Program-made: the position numbers and the translations under genes | Shown: in pieces, positions 50,094-60,992 of the stretch | Layout of the letters: each line of letters begins with the position of its first letter | Position numbering within the stretch: the stretch's first letter is position 1 | Assembly: GCA_027923505.1 (NCBI GenBank) | Contig: BROI01000010.1 | Span: 682,001 to 746,000, forward strand | Direction of reading: 5' to 3' | DNA: 64,000 nt | From: Mayamaea pseudoterrestris | Taxonomy: Eukaryota; Bacillariophyta; Bacillariophyceae; Sellaphorales; Sellaphoraceae | The notes under the pieces: model-generated | The model's input: the letters and a program-made list of their open reading frames with translations, nothing else | The model's database searches: none | What the model was told of the DNA's origin: nothing

Positions 50094-53000
50094 CTATGTA
50101 AGCTCAAATCCTGCACCAGACTTGATCGCATACAGCAATCGATCCTTTAGTACCTTCTCACTGCTATATGTCGGAAGCTTAAGCGTGTTAAAGCACGTAG
50201 ATGCGGATGGAAGCTTGTCGCCGTCTCGCATAATGCCAACTCGCTGGATAGTAAACGGAGGATTCATCGACGCAAACCCAAGCGGCGGTGGGCGTTCACA
50301 GCTGGTTACAAATCGAAGTAACTCAGCTTGCTCTCGTGGACCAAATGATTTGATGACGCTCCAAAAACGCGTTACAGTTCTATCAATGCCAGTGTAGCCG
50401 CCAATGTACTTGGTATGCGATTTCATATCGTCCACATCAATCTTGCCGTCGGACGCGCCGCTAATCAACACTTGGAGCTCGGGCTCGTTGAATATGCGGA
50501 GCCATGAACTGTCAATCACTTCCCAAAGACCGCGGGTAAAGGCTTCACTTTGTTCCTTAACGCGGTCAACGACATAATGCTTGGTAACCAGGCCAATATA
50601 ATGGTGCTTGTTAACATTCGTCACTTCAACGTCTGATCCGTTTGAAATTAAATTGATCTGCTCATTGCCACCAAAGTCGCTAGTCGTAATGGTGAATGAA
50701 AGGCATAGGTCCGCCGCATCGCCGTCGTAAGTCTTTAGAAACATCAAGTTGTTGTACAGCTGATAATCCACAGTGCTTAAGTCGGGCAGCATATGCAAGT
50801 AGTTGTAATCGCCGCGAAGGAAGCTTAAAAAGAAATGAGCAAATTTTGGCTGGATAGTTATGCCTTCGTATAACGCTTTTCCTAAGATGCGACCGACAAA
50901 CTCGAACAACTGAATGTGGTCACTACCATGAGCAGCTCCGGAGGATGGGTTAGGATACACGCATCCTGAACCTTCTGTAGCCGTAAACAAGGCGAAGTTC
51001 AAGTCAAAAGCAATGGCGCAAAGGTCAGTCCAAAACTCTTTGAATAGTCCGCCGGCATCCACGCCTGCTTCCCGCGCTCCAGCTTCGTTGACATAGTGGA
51101 CAGAAATGCGCTGGCGCATACGCGTTCCAAGGCTCTTCATAGTTGCAAGTCCATCTTCCAGAAGCCGACCTCTAGTTATATAGACTGGAATGCCAGGCCT
51201 TAAGGGATTATTGTTGAAAGGATTTCCATCATTGACGCCTTGAATGGCGACTCGATTAGTTGTGATTATCCGCTCGAATATCTTGAGACGACGCTTGAAG
51301 GAGACGAGCTGCGGACATACGCGAAGCACCGGTAGTTTCAGCAAAGCAACATAATCATCATGGGTCTTGCAGTGCCGAAGCTCCTTTTCAAGCAAATCAG
51401 GTACCAACCACATTTTTGGATCGCAGATTGGGCGCCGGCTCGAGCGATCGTACAAATCGCGCATTGCTCGCGCCGATACAGCAATGAGACTTAATCCAAA
51501 ACAGTTGGAATTAGCTAGTCCTCGACCATGATCAACGCAGCTCGCGCGATACAGCAGTTTCTTTGCGAGCTGAATGAATCTCCGAAGTTGATGAAGCGGC
51601 AAGGGACGATCCATGTCATGAATTTCGGCGTCATCCGTCACAATTAAGGAATGAGCAAGTGTGTTGGCAAAGATGTACAACAAGATCGGCCCATCGCCGT
51701 TCAGGTATTTAATGGCAGTGTCATTCTGGAAGCAATACTCCGGTCGTGCCTTCAACACCCTTGTCGGTTGCGTTCCTCGATGCTCCGAACCGATCACGCT
51801 TTGTATTTGCAGCACCAACTCGGGCTCCGACTGCAGAACGCCCCAACTAGTTCTCAAAAGGGCGGTCGAGAAAGAGAGCACGTTCAGCAGAGACAATGTA
51901 ATTGATTCAGGCTTGGAGGTTGCTGTAATTTGTTCTGTCAATTCTTGAGCGACTATGTCATTCTGTCCGTTGCCGCCCCAGCGAGCCAACACTACGCCGT
52001 ATAATCGACAAAGTGCTATCATAAATTTTGTGTCACAATGGCCATTGCCCCGATCAAGACACACGCTTAAATTTTCAGATGAAATTGCTACATATGCATT
52101 CGCACCCGAACCACTTTCCCCGCCGGCGAGTTTCTTCGCGACTGATGACGTATTCAATAGTCTCATTGTGCCGTTTCCCTTGGTCTTTGACGCAGAAGCA
52201 CTACTGGAATCGCTCACTGAAAGAAAAGAAGATACACTTTTTGAAAGGTTCTTCGCCCATTTGCTTGAGTTCCAAAAGCTCTTGTTGCGATCAAGCCGCG
52301 CTTCCTTTGCAGCGAAAGTCGCTGCCGACATTGCACCACCTTCCTCGAGCAAATCGACTTCATGCTTGAGGTCCTGCTCATCCTTTTTCGCCAAAAATAA
52401 TTCAATGCCTGAAACATCCCTACCAATTGCCTGCTGAAAAAGTCGTCGCACAAACGAATCCACAAGGAGAAGCTTGCACTGTTCCAAAATGATTGTCGAG
52501 ATAACGATGGGTGTGTGATGCCCCTTTCCATCATCCATCCATTCAACAGATGAATCGCGGGACGAGAAGGTGCTGAGCGGCAGAATATCAACCAAAGTTG
52601 CAAGAAACTTAACGTATAAAGTCATAGTGCCATTGTCCGAGGGCTGATTTCCATTCATGGTCGAATTCGCGTGGGCCATTAGCACAAAGTTAGCGAGAAG
52701 ACATTGCGAACTTGTAGCTGGACAAATAGTCAATGAAACTTCATGAAGAAATAACAAATTGTTTAGTTTGCCAGCTGTCAAAAGGTCCGCATGCAGTTGG
52801 ATCAGTGCTTCTATGCATGCAACGATGGGTGACGGAGTACTATTCGTTCCCTCGGCAAGGAGATATTGGACCATGTCAACCGAAACCTTCCAGGTCAATA
52901 GCGGAACCGTCAGTATCTCCACCAGAAAGCGAATTCGTAGTAGCTTCCGACCCATGTCATTTCTCGTCGCATCAATTGTCTTCCAAGTAAGTTTCACAAA

Positions 53001-54044
53001 GGCTGAAGCTCGATGGCAATTCTCGGGTGAAATACACGCCTCTCGCAGCTCCTTGGCTGCGGCCGGAATTGGAGTCGATCCCACTACAAACATAAGATGA
53101 TGTCGAAGAATCGATATAAGGTCCATGCTGGAGTCGCGCACTGCAAATGATAGTTTCGGAGCAATCGAAGGTGCAAGCAGAGTAGGTGTAATGTGCTTGG
53201 ATAGCAACAAGGATCGACAGTAGCTATGTAATTTTACCCGACCAGCCTTCTCGCTATTACCAACGCCCAACATGGCATTAAGAGAACAAAAAACAGTGTC
53301 CAACATTGGGATACAAAGATCGCTGATTGCTAGCAAGCAGAGGCGAATAAGGTTGTTCAATCGAAACCGACCTTCCGGGGTGTCCGGCCAAGTGGATATT
53401 GGATCCAGTGATGCATCGTTGCCCTTTAAACCAGGTAATAGAGCATTTTCCAAAAATGATAGTAGTAAATTGGCATTTTTAGCGACATCCAAGCAACAGA
53501 TAGCTGGCCTGCCGTCAGTCATTGTGGATAAAAAAATGAGCTGGCTGCACAAGGTCCTCGTCGTCGCTTGAGGTAAAACATATTCTACGCCTTTAGTCTC
53601 TCTGATGATATTGCGAAGCGTTTTCAGATCAGACAGTCGATGAGTAAGCTGCTGGCGAATGTTCCTTCGCCACGTCGTTGTTTCTTTGTATCGGCGAAAG
53701 CTCGCTTGGATGCGAATTGCAGCAGCTGTAAAATGAGCAATTCTGTGGCGCAGCTCACGCTCGCGCTGCGCTCGCTCAACTGCAGATAATTCTTTGGATG
53801 CTGCAATTGGCTTTGGAGCCGAGAATGAAGAATTTGTAAATGGATGAGCAAGTGTAGAAATGCTGGTAATTTGCTGGGTGTTGCATGAAGCTGTAGTTGT
53901 TGCATTTGTTATGCCATACGATGCTGCTGCCGCCAATGTCTTTTGCTTTCGGTTTTGCTCATCCTTCAAACGCTGCCTTCGAATTTTGGTCTCATCTGCT
54001 CTCTTACGAGCCGCGTTACTTCCTTTTAATTCATCAGAAAACAT
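50094..54044 (-). CDS. HECT E3 ubiquitin ligase, UBE3C/Hul5-like
   Basis: A 1316-residue single-exon ligase. UBE3C/Hul5 ligases extend ubiquitin chains at the proteasome. The N-terminus (MFSDELKGSNAARKR...RRQRLKDEQNRKQ) and IQ-like helix (AAIRIQASFRRYKETTTWRR) fit UBE3B/UBE3C. The HECT domain covers about 950-1316: GAREAGVDAGGLFKEFWTDL, GRILGKALYEGITI, and the catalytic cysteine in LPSASTCFNTLKLPTYSS. The middle is mostly helical with a charged, Ser-rich insert near residue 600. UBE3C is favoured by MFSDEL and the N-terminal helix, but UBE3B cannot be excluded. Confidence 0.88.
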   Translation of the reverse strand: MFSDELKGSNAARKRADETKIRRQRLKDEQNRKQKTLAAAASYGITNATTTASCNTQQITSISTLAHPFTNSSFSAPKPIAASKELSAVERAQRERELRHRIAHFTAAAIRIQASFRRYKETTTWRRNIRQQLTHRLSDLKTLRNIIRETKGVEYVLPQATTRTLCSQLIFLSTMTDGRPAICCLDVAKNANLLLSFLENALLPGLKGNDASLDPISTWPDTPEGRFRLNNLIRLCLLAISDLCIPMLDTVFCSLNAMLGVGNSEKAGRVKLHSYCRSLLLSKHITPTLLAPSIAPKLSFAVRDSSMDLISILRHHLMFVVGSTPIPAAAKELREACISPENCHRASAFVKLTWKTIDATRNDMGRKLLRIRFLVEILTVPLLTWKVSVDMVQYLLAEGTNSTPSPIVACIEALIQLHADLLTAGKLNNLLFLHEVSLTICPATSSQCLLANFVLMAHANSTMNGNQPSDNGTMTLYVKFLATLVDILPLSTFSSRDSSVEWMDDGKGHHTPIVISTIILEQCKLLLVDSFVRRLFQQAIGRDVSGIELFLAKKDEQDLKHEVDLLEEGGAMSAATFAAKEARLDRNKSFWNSSKWAKNLSKSVSSFLSVSDSSSASASKTKGNGTMRLLNTSSVAKKLAGGESGSGANAYVAISSENLSVCLDRGNGHCDTKFMIALCRLYGVVLARWGGNGQNDIVAQELTEQITATSKPESITLSLLNVLSFSTALLRTSWGVLQSEPELVLQIQSVIGSEHRGTQPTRVLKARPEYCFQNDTAIKYLNGDGPILLYIFANTLAHSLIVTDDAEIHDMDRPLPLHQLRRFIQLAKKLLYRASCVDHGRGLANSNCFGLSLIAVSARAMRDLYDRSSRRPICDPKMWLVPDLLEKELRHCKTHDDYVALLKLPVLRVCPQLVSFKRRLKIFERIITTNRVAIQGVNDGNPFNNNPLRPGIPVYITRGRLLEDGLATMKSLGTRMRQRISVHYVNEAGAREAGVDAGGLFKEFWTDLCAIAFDLNFALFTATEGSGCVYPNPSSGAAHGSDHIQLFEFVGRILGKALYEGITIQPKFAHFFLSFLRGDYNYLHMLPDLSTVDYQLYNNLMFLKTYDGDAADLCLSFTITTSDFGGNEQINLISNGSDVEVTNVNKHHYIGLVTKHYVVDRVKEQSEAFTRGLWEVIDSSWLRIFNEPELQVLISGASDGKIDVDDMKSHTKYIGGYTGIDRTVTRFWSVIKSFGPREQAELLRFVTSCERPPPLGFASMNPPFTIQRVGIMRDGDKLPSASTCFNTLKLPTYSSEKVLKDRLLYAIKSGAGFELT

Positions 54045-54406
54045 AATCGAAATTGTTCAAGTGGATGTGATGCTTCGATGGAACAAGTCTGACTGTGCAG
54101 CCGTCCATCGTTCAGAATTTATGACAAGCAGCAGCTTACATTCAAAGCTACAGTGAGCATTATTCATACGCGCATGCCAATGAATGACGCCAGCTTGCGC
54201 GGACGCGATGAATGATGCGCGCGCCGCTGCGATCCTTCCTTCCGTCATGTTGTTGTTATTAATATTGTTGTTGTGTCATTTCGTCGTCGCTAACCGGTTG
54301 ACGGAGTTAGTCTTCAGGGGCTTGAGACAAAGATAGATACATTAAGAAGCATTGTTCGGAGTCGATCAGTATTCAATCTCACGGCAGCCTCTGTTGTTGA
54401 GTTGAG
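54045..54406. promoter_or_regulatory. Shared promoter region, HECT ligase / patatin
   Basis: This 362-bp region lies between divergent starts. It includes a run of repeated TTGTTGTTATTAATATTGTTG at about 54248-54272 (AT-rich) and no clear dyad. Confidence 0.35.
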
Positions 54407-56249
54407 ATGCATTTGCTTTCAGCCAAGGTTTGCCGATGGAATCTTTTTCCACTGCTTCTCTGCTCCTGGCCGCGAGTCTTCTCCTTCCTCGTCAAAGCAC
54501 CGAAAGTGAGCTATTGGTATGAAGGAGGTAGGACCCTTGCTGCAATGTACGCGCAAGAAAAGAGCAAGGAATCCTTTCACGTTCGTCTCCTCAATAAGGT
54601 TGGATTTCCTCAAACGCAACGCTTTAATCAAGAGAAGCAGCCAGGAAAAACAACGAAGAGGAAACAGAAGCTGACTGATAACTTCAATATCACCACGCTT
54701 CAAGATCTTGATGATTATTGGAACGATAAGGCTCATCGATTTCGCAAAGGCAGCAACGATGACGACGAGATTGACTACGATGCATTGATTCGAGCCGTCA
54801 ACGTTTCGGGCGATACGCAGCAAATTGGAACACCAGAATACACGCATCCAGTAGCTCAATTATTACATCAACGCAAGCGGACAGGAATCAAGGATGACGG
54901 ATGCAAAGTGGCACTAGCGATTGAAGGAGGTGGCATGCGCGGATGCATATCGGCCGGCATGGCGGCAGCAATCAACTATTTAAATTTGACGGATGGCTTT
55001 GATGTCATCTACGGAAGTTCAGCAGGGACAGTCATTGGGTCTTACTTGTTGACAGATCAGGTGCCGTGGTTTGGACCTGAATTATACTATGACTGCTTAC
55101 CAACCGCGGGGCGAGACTTTATTGATGCAAGGCGATTGTTGCGTGCCATTGGATTTGGCTTGCTGGACCCGCGACTCTTGAAGGATGTCCTATCGCGAAG
55201 AGGTGGCGGCAAGCCAGTTTTGAGTCTATCGTTTTTGCTAAAGCGATGTTTGCAAGAGCTCAAACCACTCGATTGGGACAAGTTTGTAGCCAAACAAACT
55301 ACACTTCCAATGAATGTCGTCGCGTCAGGATGCAAAAGCGAGAAAGCTATAATTTTGAACATGAAGAACGGAGGCTTTTCGAATCTTTTTGAGCTATCCG
55401 AGGCAATGCATGCCTCTTGCTTGTTACCGGGCCTTGCTGGCCCATTGATCAATATCGACACTAGTGCATTGAAAAGCAACCAGGGGATCAACAAGTTCGT
55501 CCATAGCAATGGTCAAACGGCCGACATTAACCAGTACGAGCCTCTCGCTGATGCGCTTCTTTATGAGCCTCTTCCTTACCGTACTGCCGTTGCTGAAGGA
55601 GCTACGCATGTTTTGGTGACACGCACTCGGCCGGTATGATACTTGAATGGCGTCGATTTTGTTTGAGCTTGTCCAAGCCTCACCAACGTCTTCTATCATG
55701 TAGGACGGGGTGGATGTGACGGGCAAGGGTGGAGTATTCGAAAGACTTATCTTTCGCCGATTCTTTCTCCGCAAGAACTGGCTGCCTCGCATCTTTAACC
55801 GGCTTAAAATGCAGCTCCACAAGAAGCTGTACGCCGAAGATGTCATACGGCTGAATGAGCATGCCAACAGCTCAAGGAACTACATGGACTTATCTGAGCC
55901 GCACTTGATGGCGATGGCAATGCCTCCAGGCTCACCAGAAGTTTCTCGTTTAGAAAATGATCGCAGAACCATCTTCTTCGGTATAAGACGAGGTTTTGCC
56001 CGCGCCTACGATTGTCTTGTCGAAGATTCGGAGGAACGAGGGCAGGGAGCCGAAGTAGCCAAAATCGTCTTTCCCGACGAGATTTTGGACTATGACCCAC
56101 AATTCTTTGGTGCTAGCAAGGAGTCAGCCTTTGCTGTATATTTGCGTGAGAGCGGCATTACTCCGAAGGCATGGACGAACGAGGTTCGCTACGTTGCTCC
56201 TCTCATGCAGTCTTGTCAAACGTTTAAACATTCGCAGCCATCCGTTTGA
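54407..56249 (+). CDS. Patatin-like phospholipase
   Basis: Two exons (54407-55633 and 55704-56249) joined in phase 0 by a 70-nt intron (CGGCCG|GTATGA ... TGTAG|GAC) give 590 residues. Patatin-like enzymes hydrolyse acyl ester bonds in membrane or storage lipids with a Ser-Asp dyad. The oxyanion loop is EGGGMRGCISAGMAAA, the nucleophile elbow VIYGSSAGTVIGSY, and the Asp lies in ADALLYEPLP (usual DGG replaced by DAL). The first 30 residues are hydrophobic and may be a signal (LFPLLLCSWPRVFSF). A long helical tail follows the catalytic core. Plastid or ER targeting is uncertain. Confidence 0.85.
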
Positions 56250-56317
56250 GCCCGCATTTCACAAATATTCACAGTTGCGCACGTAAATACCTTGTCCTAT
56301 CTTTTATAGCTACCATC

Positions 56318-57052
56318 CTAATATACTATTGGAACCAAAGGAGCGGCTCGGTCAAAGAGAGGAGTATTAATGTACACTTCCCATGTCAAGAGCAAAACGA
56401 TGCCCAGCCATGTTCCACCTTCCAACACTTTCAACGGCGTTACTTTACCCGTCGTTTCATCTCTAAAAAATGGAATACTCTCCAAAAATCTAAAAGGGGA
56501 CTCTTTCTCCTCCGTAGCAATGGGTATCGTCGTCTTCTTCGAAGTGCGTTTCCTCTTGCGCGATGATGATGATGACGACGCCACCACTTTTGCCAGGTCG
56601 GGCAATGATCGATCCGTAACTTCATCGTCATCAAAAACAAACTTTGATTCTAGAGCTCGATCTTGGATGAGCTGATTGACTGATCGAGCAGGCCGGGCGG
56701 ACGATCGCGCCATCATTTCGGGCGAAAGTTCATTTGGCTTGATTGGTTTTGCTTTCTTAGTCGTCGTGGCAGACTCGTCGTCGCCTGCGATATCGAAGTC
56801 TGGGAGGTCACCAGAAGTAAAGGATGCTTCGTCAGATTCATCGTTACTGCCATCATCAGAGCTTGTTTTGCGGCGTCGCTTTCGCCTCGTGGCCAAGAGT
56901 GTCGTTGTCGAGAAACGTGAGGTTGTCGCACCATAAGGTCGAAGGGTTGCAGCAATCGGCGCTACGGCGAAAGCTTCACAGGACCATAATATGCTTTTGC
57001 AGGTGCAGAAGAAGAATATGAGCGATATGGTTGATCGTGGCAGGAGCTGCAT
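56318..57052 (-). CDS. Plastid-targeted protein with C-terminal membrane span, unknown
   Basis: A 244-residue single-exon protein. The N-terminus is a textbook secondary-plastid signal: hydrophobic helix STISLIFFFCTCKSILWSCEA|FAVAP, then a Ser/Thr/Arg-rich transit region. Residues about 55-190 are acidic and basic low complexity (DDGSNDESDEAS; SSSSSSRKRKRTSKK). A conserved-looking C-terminus FRFLESIPFFRDETTGKV leads to one membrane span (GGTWLGIVLLLTWEVYI). I do not recognise the family. It is 68 bp from the convergent patatin gene. Confidence 0.6.
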   Translation of the reverse strand: MQLLPRSTISLIFFFCTCKSILWSCEAFAVAPIAATLRPYGATTSRFSTTTLLATRRKRRRKTSSDDGSNDESDEASFTSGDLPDFDIAGDDESATTTKKAKPIKPNELSPEMMARSSARPARSVNQLIQDRALESKFVFDDDEVTDRSLPDLAKVVASSSSSSRKRKRTSKKTTIPIATEEKESPFRFLESIPFFRDETTGKVTPLKVLEGGTWLGIVLLLTWEVYINTPLFDRAAPLVPIVY

Positions 57053-58080
57053 AGTTAATGAAGTACGCTACGGTAGTTTCGATTTCGACGGAAGGAGCGT
57101 AACGGCACGGTTCATCGCGAAGCGATTGAACATAAAGATCGACTAATTCGTGTCGTAGCGGTTAAAAATTGAGGATGCGGAGATGACGTGGCGAAGCAGT
57201 ACCGGTAAGTTTTCTGTTCCGGCACGATTGAAATCATTAGTTGTTGGCGATCATTGACACGACAGACCTCACTACTCTAACGAGCGCAAACTTTCAGTTT
57301 ATGTCAAGTTAGTAAGCAGCCTCATTATGGGAGATAAATATATGCAATGAAACAAGAAGTACTACCGCTTCAGCCCAATTCAAAATACGGACGAAGATGT
57401 GACAAGGACTATTGGTGCGGGTGAACGACATCGTCATCAGATAGATGGCAATAGTGAGTGCACTCTCATTGCCTGATTTACAATATACAATTAGACGGAA
57501 AATTTGAAGCAGCGCTTACTGAGTACGCCGTCAATTCACAGAACATTTTTGACACGGAAAACACATACGTTCGGATAAATCCGACAGCAAGGAAGATGCC
57601 GAACAAGGCCGCTGACATCGGCGACAATAATCATGCATATGCACTCGTCGAATAGCGCCTGGCTGAGGAACTCGCCAGCCCAGCTCATGCTGAACATGCA
57701 GACTAAATCTTGCAGGAAGCAGCGCAAGTTGAAGAACCTATTGATTTGGCTCGCTGGTTAAAGCAAAACACTGCCCAGCGCGTTCGCCACGTACGGAGAT
57801 TATGGTCGCTCATCTCTTAGATGCAAGGTTGGACGACTATGTGCGCCAACGAGAGTCGTACGGACGAAGAATTGCGGCTGCTCCCATCATCTGCTCCGCT
57901 CCGCTGCAATAAGCGCGTTTGCAGGTCGACTATCTATCGTCGTGTTAGAAACAGGAACATTTTCAGCTATGAAATGGAGGGAGACAACAACAGGAGATAG
58001 AATTCTTTGTAAAGAGTACAAGGTTATCACAAAAGAACTGCATCTACAATGAAATACATTACTTAGCTGTAAAACGTTTG
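57053..58080. other. Gene-poor stretch with a possible decayed ORF
   Basis: This 1.03-kb region lies upstream of the plastid protein and downstream of the TAF4-like gene. TACCGGTA is at 57200-57207. From about 57325 to 57910 one frame on the plus strand reads as protein-like sequence (EAALTEYAVNSQNIF; ILQEAAQVEEPIDLARWL) interrupted by several stops, all TAA or TAG, with a GTGAGT...TTAG pair at 57454-57494. It looks like the remains of an unknown gene. It has no recognised family. Confidence 0.35.
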
Positions 58081-59148
58081 TCATGTTGCCGGCTTGGGAA
58101 AATTAGTTCCAACGGGAGCAGGAGATGTCTTTGTATGATCCTGCGCAGCTGCAGTTTCGCTCGCAGTCAATCTGGTACCGTTCATGGCACTGATGTGGTT
58201 GAGGTCTTCCGGCGCTGCATCACCTGCGACTGAGTTTTGGTCGTCCACTATCTGGTCCAAATCTTCCTCGGCATCATCCGGTGGCAACGGTAGCAGCCCT
58301 TGCTTTCCAGGCATATGAAAATCCCATGCCTCCAACGGCTGGACGATATCGCCAAGTATTAGCATGTCAATATCATCGTCGCCGTCAAAAGTGTCAGACG
58401 CCGGAATAATGCTACCACAATGCGCTTGATAATACTCCTCTTCCTGGTCCATCGAGTCATATGAACAATCGTCACCGTCGCCATCGCCATTTTCGTCGCT
58501 CTTGCGTTTGTTGCCGTTGCTAGCAGCCAACGCAGGAGTCTTTTTCTTCTTCGGCTTACTAGTCGCATCACCATCATCTTTGGACTCCACCGTGGTAGTC
58601 GCCTTGCCCTTACTTAATGCTTCGGCAGCTGCAATTGCCGCCAAGTTGTTTCGCTCCCGCCGAAACTCTTTTTCTGCTTTTCGTCGCTCCCGATCATCGC
58701 AATCTGCTTGGTAGTGCTGCAAGTGTCGTCGCTTCCGTTTGGCAGCCTCACGAGCTTGCTCCAGTCCCTTGAGTCGCTGATTTCGACAGACGACCGACTG
58801 CTGGATAATCGTCGCCAAGAATCTATCCGCTGCAGCTGAAACAACGGCAGCAACAGACGTATCCATGTATCCAACGCCTTGTCGTTGCAAGGTGCGACGA
58901 GTCAAAGAGGTTGGCACCGTCGGTCCGTTAACGAAATCAGCGCGACTGTCATCTCGATTTTGTAGTCTGACAATGAATCGTTCCTTGAGCTGATCCTCGG
59001 ATTGAAAGCGAGCCACGGCTGCTTGCTGCGGATCAAGAGTAGTAGCAGCGAGCCCTACTGCTGGTACTCCATTGTGAGCGGCAAGTTTGGCGCCTTTTCC
59101 AACGTTAAGCAGCCGGGCTCTCTGCATTTCAATCATTCGCTCGCTCAT
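58081..59148 (-). CDS. TAF4-like nuclear protein (tentative)
   Basis: A 355-residue single-exon protein. Residues about 90-180 resemble the histone-fold and conserved helix of TFIID subunit TAF4 (GVGYMDTSVAAVVSAAADRFL; IIQQSVVCRNQRLKGLEQAR; KAEKEFRRERNNLAA). The second half is basic (SKPKKKKTP; GNKRKS), then strongly acidic. TAF4 nucleates TFIID with TAF12. Other histone-fold proteins are possible, and the resemblance is short. It is 69 residues richer in Asp and Glu at the C-terminus than usual TAF4 ends would be. Confidence 0.45.
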   Translation of the reverse strand: MSERMIEMQRARLLNVGKGAKLAAHNGVPAVGLAATTLDPQQAAVARFQSEDQLKERFIVRLQNRDDSRADFVNGPTVPTSLTRRTLQRQGVGYMDTSVAAVVSAAADRFLATIIQQSVVCRNQRLKGLEQAREAAKRKRRHLQHYQADCDDRERRKAEKEFRRERNNLAAIAAAEALSKGKATTTVESKDDGDATSKPKKKKTPALAASNGNKRKSDENGDGDGDDCSYDSMDQEEEYYQAHCGSIIPASDTFDGDDDIDMLILGDIVQPLEAWDFHMPGKQGLLPLPPDDAEEDLDQIVDDQNSVAGDAAPEDLNHISAMNGTRLTASETAAAQDHTKTSPAPVGTNFPKPAT

Positions 59149-59765
59149 CTTGTATGTATAAGCAAATAATCTTGAGTAGACTTGTCGATGTATTTATTGA
59201 TTGATGATGGTGATGTAAAGGTGAACTAGGAGCGATGCAATCTCTGTGACAGGCAGCGACAAAAGAACCGAAATTCGCTCGCTCTAAGAGGATACAATCG
59301 TAAAAGTACAGCCGTCTAACGTTTCGTCACCATAGCACAGGATCGCTTCCGAGCGTATTGTTGATTGCAGGTAGACGTAACGTAAATATAGGATTGATGC
59401 GAACAACCAGAGGCGAGTCGAGTCCACTATCGAATTGCAGACTACTGAGCGTTTTGAAGTCTTTTAGATAATGACTGTGAAGGTATCTCTGGTCGAGGCA
59501 GTTCCGGCTGACTATTTGGCGTCTACCTGTGATAGATGTTGCCTACCGGTCTCCTTTATTAAGTAGACAAGGCAGCAGCACGGAATGTCGGCTAGGAGCA
59601 GTGTCGACCGACCGCCATTGAAACGTGAGGATCTCCATCAATCCGACACATTTTATGTCGCAGCGCCACTGAAAGTGTGACGCGAAAGGCGAACAAAAGT
59701 TGTTCGGCGCAGACTTTGCGGGAGCAAGGCGCAACACAAGGCACCTCGACTGTGAATGCTGCACC
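59149..59765. promoter_or_regulatory. Shared promoter region, TAF4-like / rhomboid
   Basis: This 617-bp region lies between divergent starts. The rhomboid frame is open upstream of the first ATG to 59700, probably by chance. CCTACCGGTCTCC at about 59543 is a partial match to the TACCGGTA motif. Nothing else was recognised. Confidence 0.35.
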
Positions 59766-60905
59766 ATGAGAAGTTTCTGGCGCAAAGTAATTTTCTTTTC
59801 TATATATGCTTCTTTGCAGTACAACATAGAAATCGAATCATTGCTTCTTCTTCCGACATCACGCTCACTAGCATCCAAACCTAATCCTGAACAATTTTCA
59901 TGTCTAACCGAGCGCCTGCGACAGCGGCCATACTCGAATCAATTAATTTTACATGCACGGCCGGCTCACTATTGGGAAGGAGACGACATTCGATGGTCAC
60001 GCAAGCTTACGAGACGTCTACGACAAATTGTCTTCTTCTCAGGCAAGAATTCTCCAACTCGAACAACTTTGATTGCATTGCATTCATTCATCTTTATTTA
60101 TCAAGTCTTTGTATCAGTCAACTACTTTCGAATCAAGTTTCCAAAATACTGGCCCAGTGGCGCACTAGAAATCATTTTTGATGCAATTCTAGGATCAGCA
60201 CGACCCGGTCCGCTTACGCTCGACTTTGGCTTGGAACCCGATGGACTTGCTAAGTACGTCCAGCCGCATAGATACCTGACGTCAGGCTTCTTGCATGGAG
60301 GAATACTTCATTTGGTTGCCAACATTGATGCATTACAAGGTCTACCAGCATGGTTGGAGACGGGCATTGGCATTCCGCTTTATTTGACAACATTTCTACT
60401 TTCCATGGTGGCTGGAAATGTTGGCGCACATGTCATGAATTACGACACTGCATCCTCATTTTGTCTGGGCGCCAGTGGCGGTATTTCGGGGTTGTATGGT
60501 CTCTTGTTTGTGTCGCTGTCGCGCATGGGCAATCGCCAAGCACTGACGTGGGTAGGACGAGGCATGGGCATGCTGCTGCTCTATGGATTTTTGTTCAAGA
60601 GCGTTAACAATGCGGCACACGTTGTTGGTTTTATGTGCGGGGCAGTCATTGCCATCCTGTTTGGTCCGACATATCGAAAGAGTTACTCGCAGAGGCGAAA
60701 AGGCTCTGTGGCGGCGGATCCAGTGTCCAAAGATTATCGACTCGCCATGGGGTTTGGAACTTTGCCCAAGAGCGGATTAATACCACTGGCAGTTCTGTGG
60801 GTGATGGTACTGGGAAGTATGCTGTCTGTAGCACAATTGCGATCAATTCCTGCTATCATTTTACAAGGATTTCTACGGCCTGGGTCAATTTCTAGGGTGA
60901 TATAA
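59766..60905 (+). CDS. Rhomboid intramembrane serine protease
   Basis: A 379-residue single-exon protease. Rhomboids cut within membrane spans using a Ser-His dyad. HRYLTSGFLHGGILHLVAN is the HxxxN region of span 2, GASGGISGLYG carries the catalytic Ser, and NNAAHVVGFMCG carries the His. At least six spans are visible from residue about 100 on. The N-terminal 95 residues are basic and may target an organelle. The last span after the His and the C-terminal hydrophobic stretch (GLIPLAVLWVMVLGSML) are additional to the six-span core. The first true ATG is 59766. Confidence 0.85.
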   Translation: MRSFWRKVIFFSIYASLQYNIEIESLLLLPTSRSLASKPNPEQFSCLTERLRQRPYSNQLILHARPAHYWEGDDIRWSRKLTRRLRQIVFFSGKNSPTRTTLIALHSFIFIYQVFVSVNYFRIKFPKYWPSGALEIIFDAILGSARPGPLTLDFGLEPDGLAKYVQPHRYLTSGFLHGGILHLVANIDALQGLPAWLETGIGIPLYLTTFLLSMVAGNVGAHVMNYDTASSFCLGASGGISGLYGLLFVSLSRMGNRQALTWVGRGMGMLLLYGFLFKSVNNAAHVVGFMCGAVIAILFGPTYRKSYSQRRKGSVAADPVSKDYRLAMGFGTLPKSGLIPLAVLWVMVLGSMLSVAQLRSIPAIILQGFLRPGSISRVI

Positions 60906-60992
60906 AATTTTGATTGTGTAAATATTGTCTCTAACCTTTGTAAAACATTGTTACCTCTAACACTAATGGGCGCAACTTATTTTAGTTTGCAG

